NCBI GenBank assembly: GCA_033782935.1
Contig: JAWQEG010000630.1
Coordinates: 2,636,501-2,700,500, forward strand
Direction: 5' to 3'
DNA: 64,000 nucleotides
Source of the DNA: Petrolisthes cinctipes
Taxonomy: Eukaryota > Arthropoda > Malacostraca > Decapoda > Porcellanidae
The translations under genes were made by a program, and so were the position numbers. Each line of letters starts with the position of its first letter. Position 1 is the stretch's first letter. Below the pieces are notes generated by a model. The model did no database searches and was not told the origin of the DNA. It saw nothing but the letters and a program-made list of their open reading frames with translations. Shown here piece by piece: positions 11,955 to 24,122 of this stretch.

Positions 11955-14100
11955 AAATTTGTCAAAATACAGGCCCAAAACATGCTAAAAATCGATATTT
12001 TAAGTGCAAAAAGTCAATATGTGCATGCATCTTCTGTACCCGTTTACATCCCAAATTCAGGTTTAAAACACTCGAAAATTCGATATTTTTGGGTCACAGA
12101 AGCGATCTGTACATGCCTACTCCTTGCTAGAATGTTTTAAAGATACAGACCCAAAACATAATCAAAATCGATATTTTAGGTGCAAAAAGTAGATATGTTC
12201 ATGCATCTTCAGTACCCGTTTATATCTCAAATTCAGGCTCAAAACACCCGGAAATTCAATATTTTTGGATCCCTAAAGCGATGTGTACATGCCTACTCAG
12301 TGCTAGAATGTTTTCAAGATAAAGACCCAAAACATGCTAAAAATCGATATTTAATGTATCCAAAGTCAATATGTGCATGCATCTTCTGTACCCGTTTATA
12401 TCTCTAATTCAGGCTCAAAACACCCGAAAATTCGATATTTTTGGGTCCCAGAAGCATACTGTACATGCCTACTCCGTGTTAGAGTATTTTCACAATACAG
12501 GCTAAAAACATGCTGAAAATCGATATTTTGGGTGCCCAAAGTCGATATGTGCATGCCTCTTCTGTACCCGTTTATATCTCAAATTCATGCTCAAAACTCC
12601 CGAAAATTCGATATTTTTGGGTCCCAGAAGCGATCTGTACATGCCTACTCCGTGTTAGAATATTTTCAATATACAGGCCCAAAACATGCTGAAAATCGAT
12701 ATTATAGGTGTCCAAAGTCAATATGTGTATGCATCTTCTGTACCCGTTTATTTCCCAAATTCAGGCTCAAAACACCCGAAAATTCGATATTTTTGTGTAC
12801 CAGAAGCGATCTGTACATGCCTACTCAGTGATAGAGTATTTTCAAAACACAGGCCCAAAACATGCTCAAAATCGATATTTTGGGTGCCCAAAGTCGATAT
12901 GTGCATTTATCTTCTGTACCCGTTTACATCCCAAATTCAGGTTTAAAACACTCGAAAATTCGATATGTTTGGGTCACAGAAGCGACCTGTACATGCCTAC
13001 TCCTTGCTAGAATGTTTTCAAGATACTGACCCAAAACATAATCAAAATCGATATTTTAGGTGCAAAAAGTCAATATGTGCATGCATCTTCAGTACCCGTT
13101 TATATCTCAAATTCAGGCTCAAAACACCCGAAAATTCAATATTTTTGGGTCCCAGAAGCGATGTGTACATGCCTACTCAGTGCTAGAATTTTTTCAAAAT
13201 AAAGGCTCGAAACATGCTAAAAATCGATATTTAATGTGTCCAAAGTCGATATGTGCATGCATCTTCTGTACCCGTTTATATCTCAAATTCAGGCTCAAAA
13301 CACCCGAAAATTCGATATTTTTGGGTCCCAGAAGCGATCTGTACATGCCTACTCCGTGTTATAGTATTTTCAAAATACAGGCCCAAAACATGCTGAAAAT
13401 CTATATTTTAGGTGCACAAAGTCAATATGTGTATGCATCTTCTGTATCTGTTTATATCCCAAATTCAGGCTCAAAAGACCCTAAAATTCGACATTTTTGG
13501 GTCCCAGAAGTGATCTGTACATGCCTACTCAGTGCTAGACAGTTTTCAAAATATACGCCCAAAACATGCTAAAAATCGATATTTTAGGTGCCCAAAGTCG
13601 ATATGTCAATGCATCTTCTGTACCCGTTTATATCTCAAATTCAGGCTCAAAACACACGAAAATTCGATATTTTTGTGTCCCAGAAGCGATCTGTACATGC
13701 CTACTCCGTGTTAGAGTATTTTTAAAATACAAACTCAAAATATGCTCAAAATCGATATTTTGGGTGCCCAAAGTCAATATGTGCATGCATTTTCTTTACC
13801 CGTTTATATCCCAAATTCAGGTTCAAAACACTCTAAAATTCGATATTTTTGGGTTCCAGAAGCGATCTGTACATGCCTACTCAGTGCTAGAATATTTTCA
13901 AAATGTAGGTCCAAAACATGCTAAAAATCGATATTTTGGGTGCCCAAAGTCGATATGTGCATGCATCTTCTGTACCCGTTTATATCTCAAAATCAGGCTC
14001 AAAACTCCCGAAAATTCGATATTTTTGGGTCCAAGAAGCGATCTGTACATGCCTACTCCGTGTAAGAGTATTTTCAAGATATGGGCCCAAAACAGGGTAA
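11955..14100 (+). repeat. Block C (left copy): about 12 monomers collinear with 57360-59506
   Basis: The offset is 45,405-45,406 bp (258 monomers minus 2-3). Rare shared markers include CAAAACATAATCAAAATCG followed by GTGCAAAAAGTAGATATG near 12140 and 57546, CGATATTATAGGTG near 12697 and 58103, AAATAAAGGCTCGAAAC near 13197 and 58603, and GTGCTAGACAGTTTTC near 13532 and 58938. After about 14.1 kb the register to the right copy shifts by one monomer (offset 45,582 bp). Confidence 0.82.
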
Positions 14101-14474
14101 AAATCGATATTTTAAGTGCCTAAAGTCGATATGTGCATGCATCTTCTGTACCCGTTTATATCTTAAATTCAGGCTCAAAACACCCGAAAATTCGATATTT
14201 TTGGGTCCTAGAAGCGATCTGTACATGCCTACTCCGTGTTAGAGTATTTTCAAAATACAGGCCCAAAACATGCTGAAAATCGATATTTTAGGTGCCCAAA
14301 GTCAATATGTGTATGCATCTTCTGAATCCGTTTATATCCCAAATTCAGGCTCAAAACACCCGAAAATTCGATATTTTTGGGTCCCAGAAGCGATCTGTAC
14401 ATGCCTACTCAGTGCTAGAATATTTTCAAAATGTAGGCCCAAAACATGCTAAAAATCGATATTTTGGGTGCCCA

Positions 14475-15882
14475 AAGTCAATATGTGTATGCATCTTCTG
14501 TACACGTTTATATCCCAAATCAAGGCTCAAAACACCCGAAAATTCGATATTTTTGGGTCCCAGAAGCGATCTGTGCATGCCTACTCAATGCTAGAGTATT
14601 TTCAATATACAGGCCCAAAACATGCTGAAAATCTTTATTTTAGGTGCACAAAGTCAATATGTGTATGTATCTTCTGTATCTGTTTATATCCCAAATTCAG
14701 GCTCAAAACACCCTAAAATTCGACATTTTTGGGTCCCAGAAGTGATCTGTACATGCCTACTCAGTGCTAGAATGTTTTCAAAATATACGCCCAAAACATG
14801 CTAAAAATCGATATTTTGGGTACCCAAAGTCGATATGTACATTCATCTTCTGTACCCGTTTATATCTCAAATTCAGGCTCAAAACACACGAAAATTCGAT
14901 ATTTTTGTGTCCCAGAAGCGATCTTTACATGCCTAATCCGTATTAGAGTATTTTCAAAATACAAACTCAAAATATGCTCAAAATTGATATTTTGGGTGCC
15001 CAAAGTCAATATGTGCATGCATCTTCTTTACCCGTTTATATCCCAAATTCAGGTTCAAAACACTCTAAAATTCGATATTTTTGGGTTCCAGAAGCGATCT
15101 GTACATGCCTACTCAGTGCTAGAATAATTTCAAAATACAGGCCCAAAACATGCTAAAAATCGATATTTTGGGTGCCCAAAGTCAATACGTGTATACATCT
15201 TCTGTACCCGTTTATATCCCAAATTAAGGCTCAAAACACCCGAAAATTCGATATTTTTGGGTCCCAGAAGCGATCTGTACATGCCTACTCAGTGCTCGAA
15301 TATTTTCAAGATATGGGCCCGAAACAGGGTAAAAATCGATATTTTAAGTGCCTAAAGTCGATATGTGCATGCATCTTCTGTACCCGTTTATATCTCAAAT
15401 TCAGGCTCAAAACACCTGAAAATTCGATATTTTTGGGTCCTAGAAGCGATCTGTACATGACTACTCAGTGCTAGAATATATTGATTATATGGGCCCAAAA
15501 CATGCTAAAAATCGATATTTTAGGTGCCCAAAGTCAATATGTGTATGCATCTTCTGAATCCGTTTATATCCCAAATTCAGGCTCAAAACACCCGAAAAAT
15601 CGATATTTTTGGGTCCCAGAAGCGATCATTACATGCCTACTTAATGCTAGAATATTTTAAAAATATAGGCTCAAAACATGCTAAAAATCGATATTTTGGG
15701 TACCCAAAGTCGATATGTACATTCATCTTCTGTACCCGTTTATATCTCAATTTCAGGCTCAAAACACCCGAAAATTCGATATTTTTGGGTCCCAGAAGCG
15801 ATCTGTACATGCCTACTCAGTGCTAGAATGTTTTCAAAATATACACCCAAAACATGCTAAAAATCGATATTTTAGGTGCCCA
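14475..15882 (+). repeat. Block D, first of two tandem 8-monomer copies (1408 bp)
   Basis: This copy is repeated immediately at 15883-17290 with an offset of exactly 1408 bp (8 x 176). Shared markers include CTGAAAATCTTTATTTTAGG near 14625 and 16033, CGAAACAGGGTAAAAATC near 15320 and 16728, and GATTATATGGGCCC near 15483 and 16891. Small differences such as TACACG at about 14506 against TACCCG separate the copies. The right part of the window has this block only once (60057-61464). Confidence 0.85.
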
Positions 15883-17290
15883 AAGTCAATATGTGTATGC
15901 ATCTTCTGTACCCGTTTATATCCCAAATCAAGGCTCAAAACACCCGAAAATTCGATATTTTTGGGTCCCAGAAGCGATCTGTGCATGCCTACTCAATGCT
16001 AGAGTATTTTCAATATACAGGCCCAAAACATGCTGAAAATCTTTATTTTAGGTGCACAAAGTCAATATGTGTATGTATCTTCTGTATCTGTTTATATCCC
16101 AAATTCAGGCTCAAAACACCCTAAAATTCGACATTTTTGGGTCCCAGAAGTGATCTGTACATGCCTACTCAGTGCTAGAATGTTTTCAAAATATACGCCC
16201 AAAACATGCTAAAAATCGATATTTTGGGTACCCAAAGTCGATATGTACATTCATCTTCTGTACCCGTTTATATCTCAAATTCAGGCTCAAAACACACGAA
16301 AATTCGATATTTTTGTGTCCCAGAAGCGATCTTTACATGCCTAATCCGTATTAGAGTATTTTCAAAATACAAACTCAAAATATGCTCAAAATTGATATTT
16401 TGGGTGCCCAAAGTCAATATGTGCATGCATCTTCTTTACCCGTTTATATCCCAAATTCAGGTTCAAAACACTCTAAAATTCGATATTTTTGGGTTCCAGA
16501 AGCGATCTGTACATGCCTACTCAGTGCTAGAATATTTTCAAAATACAGGCCCAAAACATGCTAAAAATCGATATTTTGGGTGCCCAAAGTCAATACGTGT
16601 ATACATCTTCTGTACCCGTTTATATCCCAAATTAAGGCTCAAAACACCCGAAAATTCGATATTTTTGGGTCCCAGAAGCGATCTGTACATGCCTACTCAG
16701 TGCTAGAATATTTTCAAGATATGGGCCCGAAACAGGGTAAAAATCGATATTTTAAGTGCCTAAAGTCGATATGTGCATGCATCTTCTGTACCCGTTTATA
16801 TCTCAAATTCAGGCTCAAAACACCCGAAAATTCGATATTTTTGGGTCCTAGAAGCGATCTGTACATGCCTACTCAGTGCTAGAATATATTGATTATATGG
16901 GCCCAAAACATGCTAAAAATCGATATTTTAGGTGCCCAAAGTCAATATGTGTATGCATCTTCTGAATCCGTTTATATCCCAAATTCAGGCTCAAAACACC
17001 CGAAAATTCGATATTTTTGGGTCCCAGAAGCGATCTGTACATGCCTACTTAATGCTAGAATATTTTAAAAATATAGGCTCAAAACATGCTAAAAATCGAT
17101 ATTTTGGGTACCCAAAGTCGATATGTACATTCATCTTCTGTACCCGTTTATATCTCAAATTCAGGCTCAAAACACCCGAAAATTCGATATTTTTGGGTCC
17201 CAGAAGCGATCTGTACATGCCTACTCAGTGCTAGAATGTTTTCAAAATATACACCCAAAACATGCTAAAAATCGATATTTTAGGTGCCCT
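15883..17290 (+). repeat. Block D, second tandem copy (1408 bp)
   Basis: This is the partner of 14475-15882. It ends near 17290, where the sequence becomes CCCTAAGTCGATATG while the first copy continues CCCAAAGTCAATATG. The CCCTAAGTC marker is then shared with the core units and with 61464, so this is the junction between block D and core-type HOR. Confidence 0.85.
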
Positions 17291-17342
17291 AAGTCGATAT
17301 GTGCATGCATCTTCTGTACCCGTTTATATCTCTAATTCAGGG

Positions 17343-18925
17343 TCAAAACAACCGAAAATTCGATATTTTTGGGTCCCAGAAGCGATCTGTACATGCCTAC
17401 TCCGTGTTAGAGTATTTTCAATATACAGGCCCAAAACATGCTTAAAATCGAAATTTTAGGTGCCTAAAGTTAATATGTGTATGCATCTTCTGTACCCGTA
17501 TATTTCCCAAATTCAGGCTCAAAACACTCGAAAATTCGATATTTTTATGTCACAGAAGCGATCTGTACATGCCTACTCCTTGCTAGAATGTTTTCAAGAT
17601 ACAGACCCAAAACATAATCAAAATCGATATTTTAGGTGTCAAAAAGTAGATATGTGCATGGATCTTCAGTACCAGTTTATATCTCAAATTCAGACTCAAA
17701 ACACCCGAAAATTCAACATTTTTGGGTCCCAGAAACGATCTGTACATGCCTACTCAGTGCTAGAATGTTTTCAAAATATAGGCTCAAAACATGCTAAAAA
17801 TAGATATTTAATGTTTCCAAAGTCGATATGTTCATACATCTTCTGTACCCGTTTATATCTCAAATTCAGGCTCAAAACACCCTAAAATACGATATTTTTG
17901 GGTCCCAGAAGCAATCTGTACATGCCTACTCAGTGCTAGAATTTTTTCAAAATATGGGCCCAATACATGCTAAAAATATATATTTTTGGTGCAAAACGTA
18001 GATATGTGAATGTATCTTCTTTACCCGTTTATATCTCAAATTCAGGCTTGAAACAACCGAAAATTCGATATTTTTGGGTCCCAGAAGCTATCTGTACATG
18101 CATACTCTGTGTTAGAGTATTTTCAATAAACAGGCCCAAAACATGCTTAAAATCGATATTTTAGGTGTCCAAAGTTAACATGTGTATGCATCTTCTCGAC
18201 TCGTTTATTTCCCAAATTCAGGCTCAAAATACTCGAAAATTCGATATATTTGGGTCACAGAAGCGATCTGTACATGCATACTCCTTGGTAGAAAGTTTTC
18301 AAGGTACAGACCCAAAACATAATCAAAATCGATATTTTAGGTGCAAAAAGTCGATATGTGCATGCATCTTAAGTACCCGTTTATATCTCAAATTCATTCT
18401 CAAATTACCCGAAAATTTAACATTTTTGGGTCCCAGAAGCAATCTGTACATGCCTACTCAGTGCTTGAATTTTTTCAAAATATGGGCCCAAAACATGCTA
18501 AAAATCGATATTTTAGGTGCCCAAAGTCAATATGTGCTGCATCTTCTGTACCCGTTTATATCCCAAATTCTGGCTCAAAACACCCGAAAATTTGATATTT
18601 TATGGTCCCAGAAGCGATCTGTACATGCCTACTCCTTGCTAGAATGTTTTCAAGATACAGACCCAAAACATGCTCAAAATCGATATTTTAGGTGCCCAAA
18701 GTCGATATGTGCATGCATCTTCAGTAACCGTTTATATCTCAAATTCAGGCTCAAAACACCCGAAAATCAATATTTTTGGGTCCCAGAAGGGATCTGTGCA
18801 TGCCTACTCAGTGCTAGAATGTTTTCAAAATATAGGCTTAAAACATGTTAAAAATCAATATTTTAGGTGTCCAAAGTCGATATGTTCATGCATCTTCAGT
18901 ACCTGTTTGTATCTCAAATTCAGGC
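17343..18925 (+). repeat. Nine-monomer HOR (1583 bp), first copy
   Basis: It matches 18926-20508 at an offset of 1583 bp (9 x 176 minus 1). By eye I found a single substitution, ACCAGTTTAT against ACCCGTTTAT near 17671/19254, so the copies are about 99.9% identical. The left edge is set by GGGTC near 17342 against GGCTC near 18925. The missing base is the 1-bp deletion in GTGCTGCATC at 18534. The near-identity means a very recent tandem duplication or an assembly duplication. Confidence 0.9.
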
Positions 18926-20508
18926 TCAAAACAACCGAAAATTCGATATTTTTGGGTCCCAGAAGCGATCTGTACATGCCTACTCCGTGTTAGAGTATTT
19001 TCAATATACAGGCCCAAAACATGCTTAAAATCGAAATTTTAGGTGCCTAAAGTTAATATGTGTATGCATCTTCTGTACCCGTATATTTCCCAAATTCAGG
19101 CTCAAAACACTCGAAAATTCGATATTTTTATGTCACAGAAGCGATCTGTACATGCCTACTCCTTGCTAGAATGTTTTCAAGATACAGACCCAAAACATAA
19201 TCAAAATCGATATTTTAGGTGTCAAAAAGTAGATATGTGCATGGATCTTCAGTACCCGTTTATATCTCAAATTCAGACTCAAAACACCCGAAAATTCAAC
19301 ATTTTTGGGTCCCAGAAACGATCTGTACATGCCTACTCAGTGCTAGAATGTTTTCAAAATATAGGCTCAAAACATGCTAAAAATAGATATTTAATGTTTC
19401 CAAAGTCGATATGTTCATACATCTTCTGTACCCGTTTATATCTCAAATTCAGGCTCAAAACACCCTAAAATACGATATTTTTGGGTCCCAGAAGCAATCT
19501 GTACATGCCTACTCAGTGCTAGAATTTTTTCAAAATATGGGCCCAATACATGCTAAAAATATATATTTTTGGTGCAAAACGTAGATATGTGAATGTATCT
19601 TCTTTACCCGTTTATATCTCAAATTCAGGCTTGAAACAACCGAAAATTCGATATTTTTGGGTCCCAGAAGCTATCTGTACATGCATACTCTGTGTTAGAG
19701 TATTTTCAATAAACAGGCCCAAAACATGCTTAAAATCGATATTTTAGGTGTCCAAAGTTAACATGTGTATGCATCTTCTCGACTCGTTTATTTCCCAAAT
19801 TCAGGCTCAAAATACTCGAAAATTCGATATATTTGGGTCACAGAAGCGATCTGTACATGCATACTCCTTGGTAGAAAGTTTTCAAGGTACAGACCCAAAA
19901 CATAATCAAAATCGATATTTTAGGTGCAAAAAGTCGATATGTGCATGCATCTTAAGTACCCGTTTATATCTCAAATTCATTCTCAAATTACCCGAAAATT
20001 TAACATTTTTGGGTCCCAGAAGCAATCTGTACATGCCTACTCAGTGCTTGAATTTTTTCAAAATATGGGCCCAAAACATGCTAAAAATCGATATTTTAGG
20101 TGCCCAAAGTCAATATGTGCTGCATCTTCTGTACCCGTTTATATCCCAAATTCTGGCTCAAAACACCCGAAAATTTGATATTTTATGGTCCCAGAAGCGA
20201 TCTGTACATGCCTACTCCTTGCTAGAATGTTTTCAAGATACAGACCCAAAACATGCTCAAAATCGATATTTTAGGTGCCCAAAGTCGATATGTGCATGCA
20301 TCTTCAGTAACCGTTTATATCTCAAATTCAGGCTCAAAACACCCGAAAATCAATATTTTTGGGTCCCAGAAGGGATCTGTGCATGCCTACTCAGTGCTAG
20401 AATGTTTTCAAAATATAGGCTTAAAACATGTTAAAAATCAATATTTTAGGTGTCCAAAGTCGATATGTTCATGCATCTTCAGTACCTGTTTGTATCTCAA
20501 ATTCAGGC
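18926..20508 (+). repeat. Nine-monomer HOR (1583 bp), second copy
   Basis: This is the second copy of the unit at 17343. It carries the GTGCTGCATC deletion at 20117. Its right edge lies near 20516, where AACACCCG replaces the AACAACCG found at the start of the copy. The same monomer order continues in pieces in the later core units, so this 9-mer is a source or relative of their second halves. Confidence 0.9.
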
Positions 20509-21818
20509 TCAAAACACCCGAAAATTCGATATTTTTGGGTCCCAGAAGCGATCTGTGCATGCCTACTCAGTGCTAGAATGTTTTCAAAATATAGGCTCAA
20601 AACATGCTTAAAATCGATATTTTAGGTGTCGAAAGTCGATATGTGCATGAATCTTCTGTACCCGTTTATATTTCAAAATCAGGCTCAAAACACCCGAAAA
20701 TTCGATATTTTTGGGTTCCAGAAGCGATCTGAATATGCCTATTCCGTGGTAGAGTATTTTCAATATACAGGCCCAAAACATGCTGAAAATCGATATTTTA
20801 GTTGCCCAAAGTCAATATGTGTATGCATATTCTGTACCCGTTTATATCCCAGATTCAGGCTCAAAACACCCGAAAATTCGATATTTTTGGGTCCCAGAAG
20901 CGATCTGTACATGCCTACTCAGTGCTAGAATGTTTTCAAAATATAGGCTCAAAACATGATAAAAATCGATATTTAATGTTTCCAAAGTCGATATGTGCAT
21001 GCATCTTCTGTACCCGTTTATATCTCAAATTCAGGCTCAAAACACCCGAAAATTCGATATATTTGGGTCCCAGAAGCGATCTGTACATGCCTACTCCTTG
21101 CTAGAATGTTTTCAAGATACAGACCCAAAACATGCTCAAAATCGATATTTTAGGTGCCCAAAGTCGATATGTGCATGCATCTTCAGTAACCGTTTATATC
21201 TCAAATTCAGGCTCAAAACACCCGAAAATCAATATTTTTGGGTCCCAGAAGGGATCTGTGCATGCCTACTCAGTGCTAGAATGTTTTCAAAATATAGGCT
21301 TAAAACATGTTAAAAATCAATATTTTAGGTGTCCAAAGTCGATATGTTCATGCATCTTCAGTACCTGTTTGTATCTCAAATTCAGGCTCAAAACACCCGA
21401 AAATTCGATATTTTTGGGTCCCAGAAGCGATCTGTGCATGCCTACTCAGTGCTAGAATGTTTTCAAAATATAGGCTCAAAACATGCTTAAAATCGATATT
21501 TTAGGTGTCGAAAGTCGATATGTGCATGAATCTTCTGTACCCGTTTGTATCTCAAAATCAGGCTCAAAACACCCGAAAATTCGATATTTTTGGGTTCCAG
21601 AAGCGATCTGAATATGCCTATTCCGTGGTAGAGTATTTTCAATATACAGGCACAAAACATGCTGAAAATCGATATTTTAGTTGCCCAAAGTCAATATGTG
21701 TATGCATATTCTGTACCCGTTTATATCCCAGATTCAGGCTCAAAACACCCGAAAATTCGATATTTTTGGGTCCCAGAAGCGATCTGTACATGCCTACTCA
21801 GTGCTAGAATGTTTTCAA
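20187..21818 (+). repeat. Partial five-monomer (879-bp) tandem duplication
   Basis: The segment 20187-20939 (about 4.3 monomers) recurs at 21066-21818, an offset of 879 bp. Both begin in GGTCCCAGAAGCG after different upstream bases (TTTTATGGTC against ATTTGGGTCC). They include the TGAATATGCCTATTCCGTGG monomer. A few substitutions separate them (for example TATATTTCAAAATC against TGTATCTCAAAATC). Beyond 20939/21818 the monomers differ, so the second unit is joined to another HOR type there. Confidence 0.82.
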
Positions 21819-22361
21819 GATACAGACCCAAAACATGCTCAAAATCGATATTTTAGGTGTAAAAAGTCGATATGTGCATGCATCTTCAGTAACCGTTTAT
21901 ATCTCAAATTCAGGCTCAAAACACCCGAAAATCAATATTTTTGGGTCCCAGAAGGGATCTGTGCATGCCTACTCAGTGCTAGAATGTTTTCAAAATATAG
22001 GCTCAAAACATGTTAAAAATCAATATTTTAGGTGTCCAAAGTCGATATGTTCATGCAAATTCAGTACCCGTTTGTATCTCAAATTCAGGCTCAAAACACC
22101 CGAAAATTCAATATTTTTGGGTCCCAGAAGCGATCTGTGCATGCCTACTCAGTGCTAGAATGTTTTCAAAATATAGGCTCAAAACATGATTAAAATCGAT
22201 ATTTTAGGTGTCTAAAGTCGATATGTGCATGAATCTTCTGTACCCGTTTATATCTCAAATTCAGGCTCAAAACACCCGAAAATTCGAAACTTTTGGGTTC
22301 CAGAAGCGATCTGTACATGCCTACTCCGTGGTAGAATATTTTTAATATACAGGCCCAAAAC

Positions 22362-24122
22362 ATGCAAAAAATCGATATTTTAGTTGCCCAAAGTCAATAT
22401 GTGTATGCATCTTCTGTACCCGTTTATATCCCAAATTCAGGCTCAAAACACCCGAAAATTCGATATTTTTGGGTCCCAGAAGCGATCTGTACATGCTTAC
22501 TCAGTGCTAGAATTTTTTCAATATATGGGCCCAAATCATGCTAAAAATCGATATTTTAGGTGCCCAAAGTCTATATGTGCATGCATCTTCTGTACCCGTT
22601 TATATCTCAAATTCAGGCTCAAAACACCCGAAAATTCGATATTTTTGGGTCCCAGAAGCGATGTGTACATGCCTACTCCGTGTTAGTGTATTTTCAAAAT
22701 ACAGGCCCCAAACATGCTGAAAACCAATATTTTAGGTGCCCAAAGTCGATATGTGCATGCATCTTCTGTACCCGTTTATATCTCAAATTCAGGTTCAGAA
22801 CACCCGAAAATTCGATATTTTTGGGTCCCAGAAGCGATCTGTACATGCCTACTCCGTGTTAGAGTATTTTCAATATACAGGCACAAAACATGCTGAAAAT
22901 CGATATTTTAGGAGCCCAAAGTCAATATGTGTATGCATCTTCTGTACCCGTTTATTTCCCAAAGTCAGGCTCAAAACACCAGAAAATTCGATATTTTTGG
23001 GTCCCAGAAGCGATCTGTACATGCCTACTCAGTGCTAGAATATATTGAAGATATGGGCCCAAAACATGCTAAAAATCGACATTTTAGGTGCCCAAAGTCG
23101 ATATGTGCATTCATCTTCTGTACCCGTTTATATCTCAAATTCAAGCTCAAAACACACGAAAATTCGATATTTTTGGGTCCCAGAAGCGATCTGTACATGC
23201 CTACTCAGTGCTAGAATGTTTTCAAAATATACACCCAAAACATGCTAAAAATCGATATTTTAGGTGCCCTAAGTCGATATGTGCATGCATCTTCTGTACC
23301 CGTTTATATCTCTAATTCAGGGTCAAAACAACCGAAAATTCGATATTTTTGGGTCCCAGAAGCGATCTGTACATGCCTACTCCGTGTTAGAGTATTTTCA
23401 ATATACAGGCCCAAAACATGCTTAAAATCGAAATTTTAGGTGCCTAAAGTTAATATGTGTATGCATCTTCTGTACCCGTATATTTCCCAAATTCAGGCTC
23501 AAAACACTCGAAAATTCGATATTTTTATGTCACAGAAGCGATCTGTACATGCCTACTCCTTGCTAGAATGTTTTCAAGATACAGACCCAAAACATAATCA
23601 AAATCGATATTTTAGGTGTCAAAAAGTAGATATGTGCATGGATCTTCAGTACCCGTTTATATCTCAAATTCAGACTCAAAACACCCGAAAATTCAACATT
23701 TTTGGGTCCCAGAAACGATCTGTACATGCCTACTCAGTGCTAGAATGTTTTCAAAATATAGGCTCAAAACATGCTAAAAATAGATATTTAATGTTTCCAA
23801 AGTCGATATGTTCATACATCTTCTGTACCCGTTTATATCTCAAATTCAGGCTCAAAACACCCGAAAATACGATATTTTTGGGTCCCAGAAGCAATCTGTA
23901 CATGCCTACTCAGTGCTAAAATTTTGTCAAAATATGGGCCCAATACATGCTAAAAATATATATTTTTGGTGCAAAACGTAGAAATGTGAATGTATCTTCT
24001 TTACCCGTTTATATCTCAAATTCAGGCTTGAAACAACCGAAAATTCGAAACTTTTGGGTTCCAGAAGCGATCTGTACATGCCTACTCCGTGGTAGAATAT
24101 TTTTAATATACAGGCCCAAAAC
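22362..24122 (+). repeat. Core HOR unit U1 (10 monomers, 1761 bp)
   Basis: Core units are numbered from their anchor monomer, which starts ATGCAAAAAATCG and continues TTTTAGTTGCCC. In U1 the anchor is followed by a fixed series: AAAGTCTATATGTG, GCTGAAAACCAATATT, TTTTAGGAGCCCAAAG, CGACATTTTAGG, CCCTAAGTCG, CGAAATTTTAGGTGCC and so on. U1 is the shortest full unit. Sequence 22282-24042 matches 24043-25.79 kb at an offset of 1761 bp. U1 ends at a hybrid junction near 24043, where TTGAAACAACCG is joined to ATTCGAAACTTTTGGG. Confidence 0.88.

Noticed and set aside
18165..18851. Longest open frame (228 codons), repeated at 19748-20434
   Set aside because: It runs through almost four satellite monomers. 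A 176-bp period shifts the frame by two bases per unit, and the same DNA is read in all three frames in neighbouring copies. It is open because stop codons happen to be sparse on this strand. Homologous units are broken by stops or 1-2 bp shifts, so there is no sign of coding selection.
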